In this document: piece after piece, positions 6,966 through 14,756 of the stretch
Numbering within the stretch: position 1 is the first letter of the stretch
Layout: every line of letters starts with the position of its first letter
DNA from: Alistipes sp.
GTDB lineage: Bacteria; Bacteroidota; Bacteroidia; Bacteroidales; Rikenellaceae
Assembly (NCBI GenBank): GCA_020026435.1
Contig: JAHHQK010000046.1
Location: 1-16,295, forward strand
Direction of reading: 5' to 3'
DNA length: 16,295 nt
The notes under the pieces: generated by a model
The model's database searches: none
Told to the model about the DNA's origin: nothing
Seen by the model: only the letters and a program-made list of their open reading frames with translations
Position numbers and translations under genes: made by a program

Positions 6966-6995
6966 AAAAAAAGCGACTGTCCTGCTGACAGTCGC
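6966..6995 (-). terminator. Rho-independent terminator of the EEP gene
   Basis: GCGACTGTC (6973-6981) pairs perfectly with GACAGTCGC (6987-6995) around a 5-nt loop. On the minus strand seven T's follow at 6972-6966. It lies about 125 bp past the stop of the gene at 7122-8303, and the interval between contains no recognisable gene. Confidence 0.88.
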
Positions 6996-7121
6996 CCCGA
7001 ATTTGGGATCGAATCCCTTACTATTTGTCATCATCACCATATTTGTTCCTCTTCGTGTCGCGCCCGTCATCCCCGGAGGCGGACGCCCTCAGTCCGATGG
7101 ATTTCAGATCGGCTGCGGGAA

Positions 7122-8303
7122 TCACCGGGGTTTGTTCATCACGGTCCCGGAATCCGGCTGGAAAATAGTCTCCAGGGTGTCCTTCCGGATCGGCTCGGGG
7201 GCAGGTGCGGCCTTGCGGCGGCGGGGCTTCACCCAGGGTTTGGGCTTGAGGTGCTTGGCACCCTTGAGGTAGAGGTCGGCCGTGATCATCAGATGGTCGC
7301 TCACGTTGTCGTGCAGGCGGCGGAACTTCTTCACGTCGAAAATCGGACTGCAGAAAATATAGTCGATGCGCAACACGCCCCGGAATCCGCGGAACGTGGA
7401 TCCGAATCCTTCGCCCGCCTCGCGGAAAGCATCCTTCATTCCGCCCTTCACATAGCGATAGGTATAGGACGAGGGGGTATCGTTAAAGTCGCCCAGCACC
7501 AGGACGGGGTACGTTGTCGAGTCGATCTTACCGCGGATCTCATTGACCTGCGTGGCCCTCAGACGGTTATTGTGCTCCACCTCCCGAAGCAGTTCTTCCA
7601 GAGGGATTTTCTGCGCGGAATCCGTTTCATAGCGGGCCTTGAGGCTCGACACGCCCGTAGTCTGGAAGTGGACCGAGAAGACGCGGATCGTATCGCCCTC
7701 ATAGTCGATGTCGGCCCTCAGATAGTCGTTGCCCGACGAAGGGAAACGCACATACTCGTGGTCGATGATCGGGTAACGACTCATGATGGCCTGCCCCGTC
7801 TCATAGACAATGTTGGGCAGGTACTCGCGCAGACGTCCGGCCACGCTGTCCAGCTTCATCTGCCCGCCGTTGTTCGTGAATTCCTGCATACAGAACACAT
7901 CGAGTTTCTCGCGTGTGACGATATCCCCCACCTCGTCGATGGTCTCCTCCATCTGATTCTTCCAGTCGAAGTTGGCGACATTGAGCGTACCGACCTTCAG
8001 GTCGAACTGTCCGCCGCCGACCCCTCCGAACTGCAACATCGAGAAGATGTAATCGGTGTTGAACATCAACGCCGTGATCGGGAAGAGGACCAGAATCCAG
8101 CGCCGATGCCACAGCACCAGCAACAGCAGCAGTCCGTTGGCCGTCAGCACCAGGGGTGTCGACAGGGCGATCAGCCCCCAGTAGTTGCCCTCCATGGGCG
8201 GGAGGAACGAAAGCCCCCAGCACAGGACTCCCGTCAGCATCAAGCCGAAGGCCAGGAGCGTCTCCAAGGCATAGACCCACAATGAATCTCTGAAATTTTT
8301 CAT
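7122..8303 (-). CDS. Membrane-anchored endonuclease/exonuclease/phosphatase family protein
   Basis: A 393-residue protein with three predicted N-terminal membrane helices (about 12-34, 42-64, 68-88) followed by a complete EEP (DNase I/AP-endonuclease-like) metallohydrolase domain at about 100-347. The metal and catalytic motifs are all present: Asn108 in LNVANF, Glu141 in MQEF, His212 in SVHFQTTG, Asp272 and Asn274 in LGDFND, Asp314 in IDYIF and His337 in SDH. A basic, Pro-rich tail (about 351-375, KPKPWVKPRRRK) follows. The family cuts DNA, RNA, phosphoinositides, sphingomyelin or other phosphoesters, so the substrate cannot be named. The three-helix anchor suggests action at the membrane. 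Similar proteins in Bacteroidota often follow a rhomboid protease gene as far as I recall, but none is beside it here; it is a single-gene transcript. Confidence 0.87.
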   Translation of the reverse strand: MKNFRDSLWVYALETLLAFGLMLTGVLCWGLSFLPPMEGNYWGLIALSTPLVLTANGLLLLLVLWHRRWILVLFPITALMFNTDYIFSMLQFGGVGGGQFDLKVGTLNVANFDWKNQMEETIDEVGDIVTREKLDVFCMQEFTNNGGQMKLDSVAGRLREYLPNIVYETGQAIMSRYPIIDHEYVRFPSSGNDYLRADIDYEGDTIRVFSVHFQTTGVSSLKARYETDSAQKIPLEELLREVEHNNRLRATQVNEIRGKIDSTTYPVLVLGDFNDTPSSYTYRYVKGGMKDAFREAGEGFGSTFRGFRGVLRIDYIFCSPIFDVKKFRRLHDNVSDHLMITADLYLKGAKHLKPKPWVKPRRRKAAPAPEPIRKDTLETIFQPDSGTVMNKPR

Positions 8304-8319
8304 GAAAACTTATTTTATA

Positions 8320-8360
8320 GGACCTTCCGGTCCGTGATTCCATTCCTCAAGGCCGGACCG
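8320..8360 (-). promoter_or_regulatory. Overlapping hairpins in the leader of the EEP gene
   Basis: On the minus strand GGACC (8333-8329) pairs with GGTCC (8324-8320) around the GNRA-type tetraloop GGAA, ending 16 bases before the start codon. The same bases can instead pair with an upstream copy: CGGACCG (8334-8328) against CGGTCCG (8360-8354). The two folds exclude each other. No riboswitch family is recognised. Confidence 0.3.
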
Positions 8361-8418
8361 CCCACCACATCGGCCGCCGGTGTGACGTCTATGGTGCGAT
8401 GCCTGCCCGGGAACGGTG

Positions 8419-8426
8419 CAAAGATA
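8419..8426 (-). promoter_or_regulatory. Predicted -7 promoter element of the EEP gene
   Basis: On the minus strand TATCTTTG fits TAnnTTTG exactly. It lies 115 bp upstream of the ATG at 8303, giving the longest predicted leader in the window (about 105-110 nt). No well-spaced -33 TTG is evident. Confidence 0.6.
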
Positions 8427-8539
8427 GCGATTTCCAAGCGATTCAGGATCATATACTTCCGCCAATCTTCATCTCCGCACCCGAAATCCGCCCCGTTACT
8501 TTTCCCCGGGCGGAAGGAGCGGCCAAGCGTTTTTTTGAG

Positions 8540-8547
8540 TAGCTTTG
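8540..8547 (+). promoter_or_regulatory. Predicted -7 promoter element of the DEDDh exonuclease gene
   Basis: TAGCTTTG fits TAnnTTTG exactly and ends only 8 bp before the ATG at 8556. Transcription would then begin within a few bases of the start codon, giving a leaderless or nearly leaderless mRNA. A -33 element is not evident. Confidence 0.6.
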
Positions 8548-8555
8548 CAGCCGTT

Positions 8556-9050
8556 ATGAACGATTTTGCAGCCATAGATTTCGAGACGGCCAACGCCCAC
8601 CGCAGCTCGGTGTGCAGCGTGGGGGTCGTCATCGTCGAGGAAGGACGCATCACCGACACCTTTTACAGTCTGATCCGTCCCATCCCCGACTTTTACTCCT
8701 ACTACAACACCGCCGTCCACGGACTCGGTCCTCACGACACGGCCTCTGCCCCCACCTTTCCCGAGGTGTGGCACCACATTGCGCCCCGTCTGAAATCCCT
8801 GCCGCTCGTGGCCCACAACTGCACCTTCGACCAAGGATGCCTGCGGGCCGCTTTCGAGGCCTACGGCATGCCCTACCCCGACTATACGTTCCACTGCACG
8901 TATCGTACCGCCCGCAAAAAACTCGGCAAACTCCTTCCCAACCATCGCCTCGACACCGTGGCGGCCTACTGCGGTTTCAACCTCAAGACCCACCACAACG
9001 CCCTGGCCGATGCCGAGGCCTGCGCCCGAATCGCCCTCTGCCTGCTCTAA
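8556..9050 (+). CDS. DEDDh 3'-5' exonuclease, DNA polymerase III epsilon-like
   Basis: A 164-residue single-domain exonuclease of the DnaQ superfamily. The DEDDh residues are visible: Asp8 and Glu10 in AIDFET (Exo I), Asp92 in AHNCTFD (Exo II), and His147 with Asp152 in HHNALAD (Exo III), so two-metal catalysis should be intact. Such stand-alone proteins trim 3' ends of DNA or RNA; it is not necessarily the replicative proofreader, and the true substrate is unknown. The open frame continues 74 codons upstream, but those residues look non-coding, a -7 promoter element lies inside that stretch, and the fold starts at MNDFAAIDFE, so the ATG at 8556 is chosen. It is monocistronic, and the only clear downstream terminator is the hairpin at 9275-9319. 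The 225 bp between hold no recognisable gene. Confidence 0.9.
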   Translation: MNDFAAIDFETANAHRSSVCSVGVVIVEEGRITDTFYSLIRPIPDFYSYYNTAVHGLGPHDTASAPTFPEVWHHIAPRLKSLPLVAHNCTFDQGCLRAAFEAYGMPYPDYTFHCTYRTARKKLGKLLPNHRLDTVAAYCGFNLKTHHNALADAEACARIALCLL

Positions 9051-9274
9051 AAGCAAGGTATCCTGCCGGAAACACGGAGCTTTCCACCTCGAGGCAAGAC
9101 CGATCGAAGGGAATCCGTCCACTCCGCCCTCCGAAAAATTCCATCGGCCGAATCCCCCGTCAACCGGGAAAGTTCACCAGGCAGACAAACCTCACCGCCC
9201 GGAAAATCCCCACCCAGGGGCCTCCGACCGCAAGGACCTCTCCGCCCGACATAAGGATGGGCCTTGTGCCGCAC

Positions 9275-9319
9275 AAAAAAAAACGAGACGAAGCCTCAAC
9301 AGGTCTCCGTCTCGTTTTT
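9275..9319. terminator. Bidirectional terminator including the 3' end of nth
   Basis: AAAAACGAGACG (9279-9290) pairs with CGTCTCGTTTTT (9308-9319) around a 17-nt loop that can form a small inner CCT/AGG pairing. On the minus strand the T run at 9283-9275 ends the uvrD-nth transcript. On the plus strand GTTTTTCTTTTT gives a usable T tract for the exonuclease transcript. The nth stop codon (9298-9296) lies in the loop, and the right arm encodes the last residues of Nth. Confidence 0.82.
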
Positions 9320-9976
9320 CTTTTTGCGCTCGGCCGTCCGGCAGTCGGCGGCATACTTGCGACACCACTCCCTGATGCCACACTCCCCGCACTTGGGGCT
9401 GCGGGCCATGCAGACATAACGTCCATGGAGAATCAGCCAATGATGCGCCACGGGCAACAGGTGCGAGGGGATGTTCTTCTCCAGGGTCAGTTCCGTCTGG
9501 AGCGGGGTCTTGGAATTGGTCGTCAGACCAATACGGTTCGACACGCGGAATACGTGCGTATCGACCGGCATCACCTCCCGCTGCCACAGCACCGCCCCCA
9601 CGACATTGGCCGTCTTGCGCCCCACGCCCGGCAGACGTTGCAGCTGCTTGAGATCCTGCGGCACCTCGCCCCCGAACTCCTCGCACAGCATACGCGCCAT
9701 ACCCAGCAGGTTGCGGGCCTTGTTGTTGGGATAGGATATGCTGCGGATGTAGGAGTAGATCTCCTCCTGCGTGGCCCGGGCCATGTCGCAGGGGGTGGGA
9801 TAAGCCGCAAAAAGGGCCGGGGTGGTCATGTTGACCCTCTTATCGGTACACTGCGCCGACAGGGCCACGGCCACCAGCAGCTGGTAGGGATTCGCGAAGT
9901 GCAGTTCGCTCTCGGCCGCGGGCATATGCTCCGAAAACCAGGCGATGATGCCTTCGTAACGCTCTTTGAGTCTCAT
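9296..9976 (-). CDS. nth: Endonuclease III
   Basis: A 226-residue bifunctional DNA glycosylase/AP lyase of base excision repair that removes oxidised pyrimidines. The helix-hairpin-helix LPGVGRKTANVV contains catalytic Lys121, and catalytic Asp139 follows in PVDTH. The C-terminal [4Fe-4S] cluster ligands have the exact spacing C-x6-C-x2-C-x5-C (Cys189, 196, 199, 205). The block HHWLILHGRY is also typical. E. coli Nth is 211 residues, so the extra length is an N-terminal addition and a basic KKKNETETC tail. The frame opens at 10018, but MRLKERYEG at 9976 is preferred because the upstream 14 residues are not family-like. uvrD ends 51 bp upstream on the same strand, so the two repair genes are probably co-transcribed. 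The end of the gene forms part of its terminator. Confidence 0.95.
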   Translation of the reverse strand: MRLKERYEGIIAWFSEHMPAAESELHFANPYQLLVAVALSAQCTDKRVNMTTPALFAAYPTPCDMARATQEEIYSYIRSISYPNNKARNLLGMARMLCEEFGGEVPQDLKQLQRLPGVGRKTANVVGAVLWQREVMPVDTHVFRVSNRIGLTTNSKTPLQTELTLEKNIPSHLLPVAHHWLILHGRYVCMARSPKCGECGIREWCRKYAADCRTAERKKKNETETC

Positions 9977-10027
9977 GGCGAATATCTTTTCGGATGCAGG
10001 CCGTCTTCCGGCCCGCACCCCTGAGGT

Positions 10028-12616
10028 TTAACCTAAAATCGTCAGTTTGGCAAATTTGGCCAGCAGGGTCTTTTCGCCCGCCGTGCCGAAATTGACGACG
10101 AGTTTCTGATCCTGCGCCAGGGTCTCGATGCGGAGGATCTCCCCCACCCCGAATTTGGCGTGCTGCACGCGCTGACCCACACGATAAGCCCCGCCCGCGG
10201 GTGCGGACGATGCCCCCTGCGGATGGACGGGTGCAACACCCAGACGACGCAGCCCCTCAGTCGAAACGGGTTTGCGGGTCTCCTCTCCCAACCCTGCGGG
10301 ACGTGCCGACACCGTGTTCCGGGACTGCCCTCCGCCGTATTGTCCCCCGCCGTGCTGTGCGGGATAGCGGCGCGCCACACCCGACTCCCCGTCTGCGGGA
10401 CGTCCGCCGAGTTTCGCACCGTAGCCACCGCCATATCCACCGCGGGGCGCACCTCCGCGGGCCGCTCCGTAGGGATTCTGCGCACCACGCGGTGCATATC
10501 CTCCTCCCTCGGTGGGTTGGTAACGGCTGTCGAAGCGGCGGCGCAGTTCGTTGACCGACGAGTCGCGCTCGCCGCCTCCGCCCAACGGACGCTCGTCGTC
10601 CTCGTCGCCGTCGAATTCGCAGGAGACATACCGGGGATCGATCTCCTTGAGGAAACAGCTCGGGTGGGTGAACTCCATATTGCCCCACTTGAACCTCATC
10701 TCGGCATAGGAGAGCGTGGCGGCCACCTTCGCACGGGTCAGCGCCACGTAGAACAGACGCCGCTCCTCCTCCAGTCCGTCGGCCGTCTCGGAGGCCCGCT
10801 GCGAGGGGAACAACTCCTGCTCCATACCCACGATATAGACATACTTATACTCCAGCCCCTTGGCCGAGTGGACGGTCATGAGGGTCACCTTGTCGTTGTC
10901 CTCGGGATTGTCCTTGTCCATGTCGGTGGAGAGCATCACGGTCTGCAACCACTCCTCGATCGAAGGCTCTTCCTCCTCGGAACGCTCCCCGTCGCGCATC
11001 TCCTGCTCGCACTGCTCCTTGTAGGCCTGCATCGAGTTCAGCAACTCCTCGATATTGGCGATAGCCGACGAGGATTCGGGGGTATTCTCCGTGCGGTAAA
11101 CGCACAGGATGCCCGAACGGGTGGCGATCTGCAATCCGAACTCGTAGATGCCCTCCTGCGTACGGCTCAACGACAGTCCGCGGATCATCTCCACGAACTC
11201 CTTCACCTTGCGCACGATGGCCCGCTGCACGGCGTCGGTCACCGGCTCCTCGACCAGGGTGTCGATCGCCTCCCACATCGACACCTGACGGGCCGAGGCG
11301 ATCTCCTCGATACGGGCAACGGTCGTATTGCCAATACCGCGTGCCGGGTAGTTGATGATGCGCTTGAAGGCCTCGTCGTCGCGGGGGTTGATCACCAGAC
11401 GGATATAGGCCAAAAGATCGCGGATCTCCTTGTGGTCGTAAAACGACGATCCCTTGTAGATCCGACAGGGAATGCCCCTGTGGCGGAGGTTATCCTCGAA
11501 GACCTTCGATTGGTTGTTCGTGCGGTAGAGGATCACCACATCCGACCACGCATCACCCGTCTGGCGGATCTTGTCGCGCAGGTCGCTGACCACCATCTCG
11601 GCCTCCTCGCGGTCGGTGTAGGCCCTCATCACGCGGATCTTGTCGCCCTTGTCGCCCTCCGAGAAGCACTGCTTCTCCATACGCTTCGAGTTGCGCTCAA
11701 TGACCGAGTTGGCCGCATCGACAATCGTGCGGGTCGAACGGTAATTCTGCTCCAGTTTGAAGACCATGGCCGTGGGATAGTCCTTCTTGAAGGAGAGGAT
11801 ATTCTCGATCTTCGCCCCGCGGAACGAGTAGATCGACTGGGCATCGTCGCCCACGACACACACCTTGGAGTGGTGTTGCGAGAGGCGGCGGATGATGATA
11901 TACTGGGCGTAGTTCGTGTCCTGGTACTCATCGACCAGGATATATTGGAACAACTCCTGATACCGCGCCAACACTTCGGGGCAGTCGCGCAGGAGGATAT
12001 TGGTCTGCAAGAGCAGATCGTCGAAATCCATCGATCCGTTGTGCTTGCAACGCTGGCAGTAGATGTTGTAGATATTACCGAACTCGGGAATCTTCGCCGC
12101 GCGATCCTCGGTGGCCAGCACCGAATTGGCCAGGTAGGCCCCGGGGGTAACCAGACAGTTCTTGGCATAGGAAATACGCGAGGCCAGGACATTGGGCTTA
12201 TACTGATCGGGATTGAGGTGGAGCTCCGAGACGATGGTCTTCAGCAGGCTCTTCACATCGTTGGGTTCGTAGATGGTGAAGGTCTTCGGGAAGCCGATCA
12301 ACTCGGCGTTCTCGTGGAGAATACGCGAAAAGACCGAGTGGAAGGTACCCATACGGATGTAGCGGCTCGTGTTGCCGGGGATCATCCCCCCGATGCGCTC
12401 GCGCATCTGCTCGGCGGCCTTGTTGGTGAAGGTCAAGGCGAGGATGTTCCACGGCTTGACGCCCTGTTCGATCATATAAGCGATGCGCGAGGTAAGCACA
12501 CGCGTCTTGCCCGATCCCGCACCGGCAATGATCAGCGACGGAGAGTCGTAATTCACGACGGCGGCGTGCTGGGCGGGATTGAGCCCTTTCAAGATTGGTG
12601 ATTCGTTCGATTCCAT
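10028..12616 (-). CDS. uvrD: UvrD/PcrA-type superfamily 1A DNA helicase
   Basis: An 862-residue ATP-dependent 3'-5' DNA helicase for excision repair and rescue of blocked forks or RNA polymerase. Helicase motifs in order: Q-motif region LNPAQHAAV (12-20), Walker A GAGSGKT (32-38), motif Ia LTFTNKAAEQM, motif II VDEYQDT (228-233 region), motif III GDDAQSIYSFRGA (256-268), motif IV EQNYRST, motif V TVHSAKGLEY (581-590) and motif VI VALTRAK (624-630). Residues about 671-809 are a low-complexity Gly/Arg-rich linker with RGG-like repeats. A Tudor-like domain follows (about 811-862, with VGQRVQHAKFGVGEI), which in PcrA/UvrD contacts RNA polymerase. The family is usually about 720-780 residues; the extra length is the linker. 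The ATG at 12616 is the only sensible start. nth follows. Rep is excluded by this C-terminal domain. Confidence 0.95.
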   Translation of the reverse strand: MESNESPILKGLNPAQHAAVVNYDSPSLIIAGAGSGKTRVLTSRIAYMIEQGVKPWNILALTFTNKAAEQMRERIGGMIPGNTSRYIRMGTFHSVFSRILHENAELIGFPKTFTIYEPNDVKSLLKTIVSELHLNPDQYKPNVLASRISYAKNCLVTPGAYLANSVLATEDRAAKIPEFGNIYNIYCQRCKHNGSMDFDDLLLQTNILLRDCPEVLARYQELFQYILVDEYQDTNYAQYIIIRRLSQHHSKVCVVGDDAQSIYSFRGAKIENILSFKKDYPTAMVFKLEQNYRSTRTIVDAANSVIERNSKRMEKQCFSEGDKGDKIRVMRAYTDREEAEMVVSDLRDKIRQTGDAWSDVVILYRTNNQSKVFEDNLRHRGIPCRIYKGSSFYDHKEIRDLLAYIRLVINPRDDEAFKRIINYPARGIGNTTVARIEEIASARQVSMWEAIDTLVEEPVTDAVQRAIVRKVKEFVEMIRGLSLSRTQEGIYEFGLQIATRSGILCVYRTENTPESSSAIANIEELLNSMQAYKEQCEQEMRDGERSEEEEPSIEEWLQTVMLSTDMDKDNPEDNDKVTLMTVHSAKGLEYKYVYIVGMEQELFPSQRASETADGLEEERRLFYVALTRAKVAATLSYAEMRFKWGNMEFTHPSCFLKEIDPRYVSCEFDGDEDDERPLGGGGERDSSVNELRRRFDSRYQPTEGGGYAPRGAQNPYGAARGGAPRGGYGGGYGAKLGGRPADGESGVARRYPAQHGGGQYGGGQSRNTVSARPAGLGEETRKPVSTEGLRRLGVAPVHPQGASSAPAGGAYRVGQRVQHAKFGVGEILRIETLAQDQKLVVNFGTAGEKTLLAKFAKLTILG

Positions 12617-12621
12617 GGCGG

Positions 12622-12629
12622 CAAAGGTA
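12622..12629 (-). promoter_or_regulatory. Predicted -7 promoter element of uvrD-nth
   Basis: On the minus strand TACCTTTG fits TAnnTTTG exactly and ends only 5 bp before the uvrD ATG. The transcript would start at or almost at the start codon, so it is predicted to be leaderless. No clear -33 TTG is visible. Confidence 0.6.
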
Positions 12630-12808
12630 CTAATTTTTCGGGTGCCTCACGATCTTTTCCCGTCCCGTCGGATAATTTTTCGGCCGAAATGGATTTTCCC
12701 GCCGGAAGGATGCACCCCGGGGATCAAATTGGCCTTTTTCTTGCAGTGTACCGATCCGGATAGGAGCCTTTTACAAGACAGGAATGGAAAAAATCCGAGA
12801 AAAAATAA

Positions 12809-12816
12809 TATCTTTG
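12809..12816 (+). promoter_or_regulatory. Predicted -7 promoter element of the moxR operon
   Basis: TATCTTTG fits TAnnTTTG exactly, 53 bp upstream of the moxR ATG, within A/T-rich DNA. A -33 TTG is not evident. The 250-bp divergent spacer between uvrD and moxR contains no other recognisable gene. Confidence 0.7.
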
Positions 12817-12869
12817 CATGATGTCCGTTAATTATAAATAGGAATAAAATATATAATTCACCATAAACA

Positions 12870-13868
12870 ATGAGCGAAGTAATCAACATCAAGGAACTCA
12901 ACGAACGCATCGAACGCGAATCGGTATTCGTGGATACGCTCCGCAACGAAATGAGCAAGGTCATCATCGGTCAGGGCCACCTGGTCGACACCCTGCTGAT
13001 CGGACTTCTGTCCAACGGGCACATCCTGCTGGAGGGTGTGCCGGGTCTGGCAAAGACGCTGGCCATCACCACCCTGGCCAAAGCCGTCGATGCCGGATTC
13101 TCCCGCATACAGTTCACCCCCGACCTGCTGCCCGCCGACCTGGTGGGTACGCTGATCTATTCGCAGAAGAGCGAGCAGTTCATCGTCAAGAAAGGCCCCG
13201 TATTCGCCAACTTCGTGCTGGCCGATGAGATCAACCGATCGCCGGCCAAGGTGCAGTCGGCCCTGCTGGAGGCCATGCAGGAGCACCAGGTGACCATCGG
13301 CGACGACACCTACGCCCTGCCCTCGCCGTTCCTCGTGCTGGCCACGCAGAACCCCCTGGAACAGGAAGGTACCTACCCCCTGCCCGAGGCACAGGTCGAC
13401 CGTTTCATGCTCAAGGCCAAGATCTCCTATCCCAAGAAGCAGGAGGAGCGCGACATCGTGCGCATGAACCTCTCGGGCAAGGGACTCCCCGAGGTCAACA
13501 AGGTGATCACGCCCGAGGACATCGTCAAGGCCCGCAAGGTGGTCGAGGACGTCTATATGGACGAGAAGATCGAGAAATACATCATCGACATCATCTTCGC
13601 CACGCGCGAACCGGCCGAATACAACCTCCAGAAGCTGCAGAACCTGATCGCCTACGGAGGCTCGCCCCGTGCATCGATCTCGCTGGCCAAGGCCGCCCGC
13701 GCCTACGCCTTCATCCGCCGCCGCGGCTACGTCATCCCCGAGGACGTGCGTGCCGTCTGCCACGATGTGCTGCGCCACCGTATCGGTCTGACTTACGAGG
13801 CCGAGGCCGAGAACATCTCCACCGAGGAGATCATCACCGATATTCTCAACAACGTCATTGTCCCCTAA
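12870..13868 (+). CDS. moxR: MoxR-family AAA+ ATPase
   Basis: A 332-residue cytosolic AAA+ ATPase thought to act as a chaperone that activates or assembles partner proteins, often vWA-domain proteins encoded beside it. Walker A GVPGLAKT (56-63), Walker B VLADEIN (116-122), sensor 1 ATQNP (158-162), VDRFM with the arginine-finger region (176-180) and a GSPRASISL sensor 2 region near 269 are all present. Length fits the MRP/MoxR group. Three bases separate its stop from the DUF58 start, and the four genes from here are one operon. In Bacteroides this kind of operon is linked to aerotolerance (bat genes); in other bacteria it is linked to envelope stress. Function here is by that analogy. The other MoxR subfamilies differ mainly in neighbours, so the Bat-type call rests on context. 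Confidence 0.95.
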   Translation: MSEVINIKELNERIERESVFVDTLRNEMSKVIIGQGHLVDTLLIGLLSNGHILLEGVPGLAKTLAITTLAKAVDAGFSRIQFTPDLLPADLVGTLIYSQKSEQFIVKKGPVFANFVLADEINRSPAKVQSALLEAMQEHQVTIGDDTYALPSPFLVLATQNPLEQEGTYPLPEAQVDRFMLKAKISYPKKQEERDIVRMNLSGKGLPEVNKVITPEDIVKARKVVEDVYMDEKIEKYIIDIIFATREPAEYNLQKLQNLIAYGGSPRASISLAKAARAYAFIRRRGYVIPEDVRAVCHDVLRHRIGLTYEAEAENISTEEIITDILNNVIVP

Positions 13869-13871
13869 TCC

Positions 13872-14756
13872 ATGATAGAACAAGAAAACGATATTCTGAA
13901 ACGCGTCCGGAAGATCGAGATCAAAACCCGAGGTCTTTCAAACGAGATTTTCGCCGGAAAGTACCACACGGCTTTCCGCGGACGCGGTATGTCGTTTTCC
14001 GAAGTGCGGGAGTACCGCGCCGGGGACGATGTCCGCGATATAGACTGGAACGTCACGGCCCGTTCGGGCAAACCCCACATCAAGGTCTTCGAGGAGGAAC
14101 GCGAGCTGACGATGATGCTCCTGATCGACGTCTCGGGATCGCGCCTTTTCGGATCGACCCAGCGCCTCAAGAAGAACATCATCACCGAAATCGCCGCCGT
14201 CATCGCCTTCTCGGCCGCGCAGAACAACGACAAGGTGGGCTGCATCTTCTTCTCGGATCATGTCGAGAAGTTCATCCCCCCGAAAAAGGGCCGCAGCCAC
14301 ATCCTGATGATCATCCGCGAGCTGATCGGCTTCCGTCCCGAGTCGCTCCGAACGAAGCTTTCCGAGCCGGTGCGCTTTCTGACGAACGTCGCCAAGAAGC
14401 ACTGCACGACCTTCATCCTCTCGGACTTCCTCAACCCCGCCCACGACCGCGAGGCGTTGGAGGACGCCCTCAAGATCGCCGGCGGGAAACACGACCTGGT
14501 GGGTATCCGCGTCTGCGATCCACGCGAGGAGGAGCTGCCCGATGTGGGTATCATCGAGATGATGGACGCCGAGACGGGCCGCAAGGTATGGGTTGACACC
14601 TCGTCGCGTGCCGTGAGGGACCACTACGCCGAAGCCTGGCGCAAACGCAATGACGAAATCGACAATTTGTTGCGTCACAACCGCATCGACACCGCCACAA
14701 TCTCGACGGATGGCGATTATGTGACCGAACTGATAAAACTATTCAAACAGCGATGA
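13872..14756 (+). CDS. DUF58 domain protein with vWA-like MIDAS
   Basis: A 294-residue protein without signal peptide or membrane helix. It contains the DUF58 block RAGDDVRDIDWNVTARSG (about 49-66), with its diagnostic RxGDDVRDIDWN. A vWA-like metal-binding DVSGS (86-90) follows, then an alternating sheet/helix pattern to near 240. DUF58 proteins are the usual partner of MoxR ATPases, probably binding Mg2+ at the MIDAS site and being remodelled by the ATPase. No enzyme activity is known for the family. Its stop shares bases with the next start (ATGA at 14753-14756), so translation is coupled. Some relatives have two N-terminal membrane helices; this one lacks them and is likely cytosolic or peripheral. 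Confidence 0.92.
   Translation: MIEQENDILKRVRKIEIKTRGLSNEIFAGKYHTAFRGRGMSFSEVREYRAGDDVRDIDWNVTARSGKPHIKVFEEERELTMMLLIDVSGSRLFGSTQRLKKNIITEIAAVIAFSAAQNNDKVGCIFFSDHVEKFIPPKKGRSHILMIIRELIGFRPESLRTKLSEPVRFLTNVAKKHCTTFILSDFLNPAHDREALEDALKIAGGKHDLVGIRVCDPREEELPDVGIIEMMDAETGRKVWVDTSSRAVRDHYAEAWRKRNDEIDNLLRHNRIDTATISTDGDYVTELIKLFKQR

Noticed and set aside
7004..7017. GGGATCGAATCCC, resembling a tRNA T-arm
   Set aside because: Loop length is wrong and no acceptor, D or anticodon arms surround it.
8334..8555. 74-codon upstream extension of the exonuclease frame
   Set aside because: The added residues do not resemble the family, and a -7 promoter element lies just before the internal ATG at 8556.
9051..9274. 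Possible small gene between the exonuclease and nth
   Set aside because: Open frames here have no good start, and the Pro/Arg-rich translations look like random GC-rich DNA.
9977..10018. Upstream nth start adding 14 residues
   Set aside because: The extra residues are not typical of Nth, while MRLKERYEG fits the N-terminus; not formally excluded.
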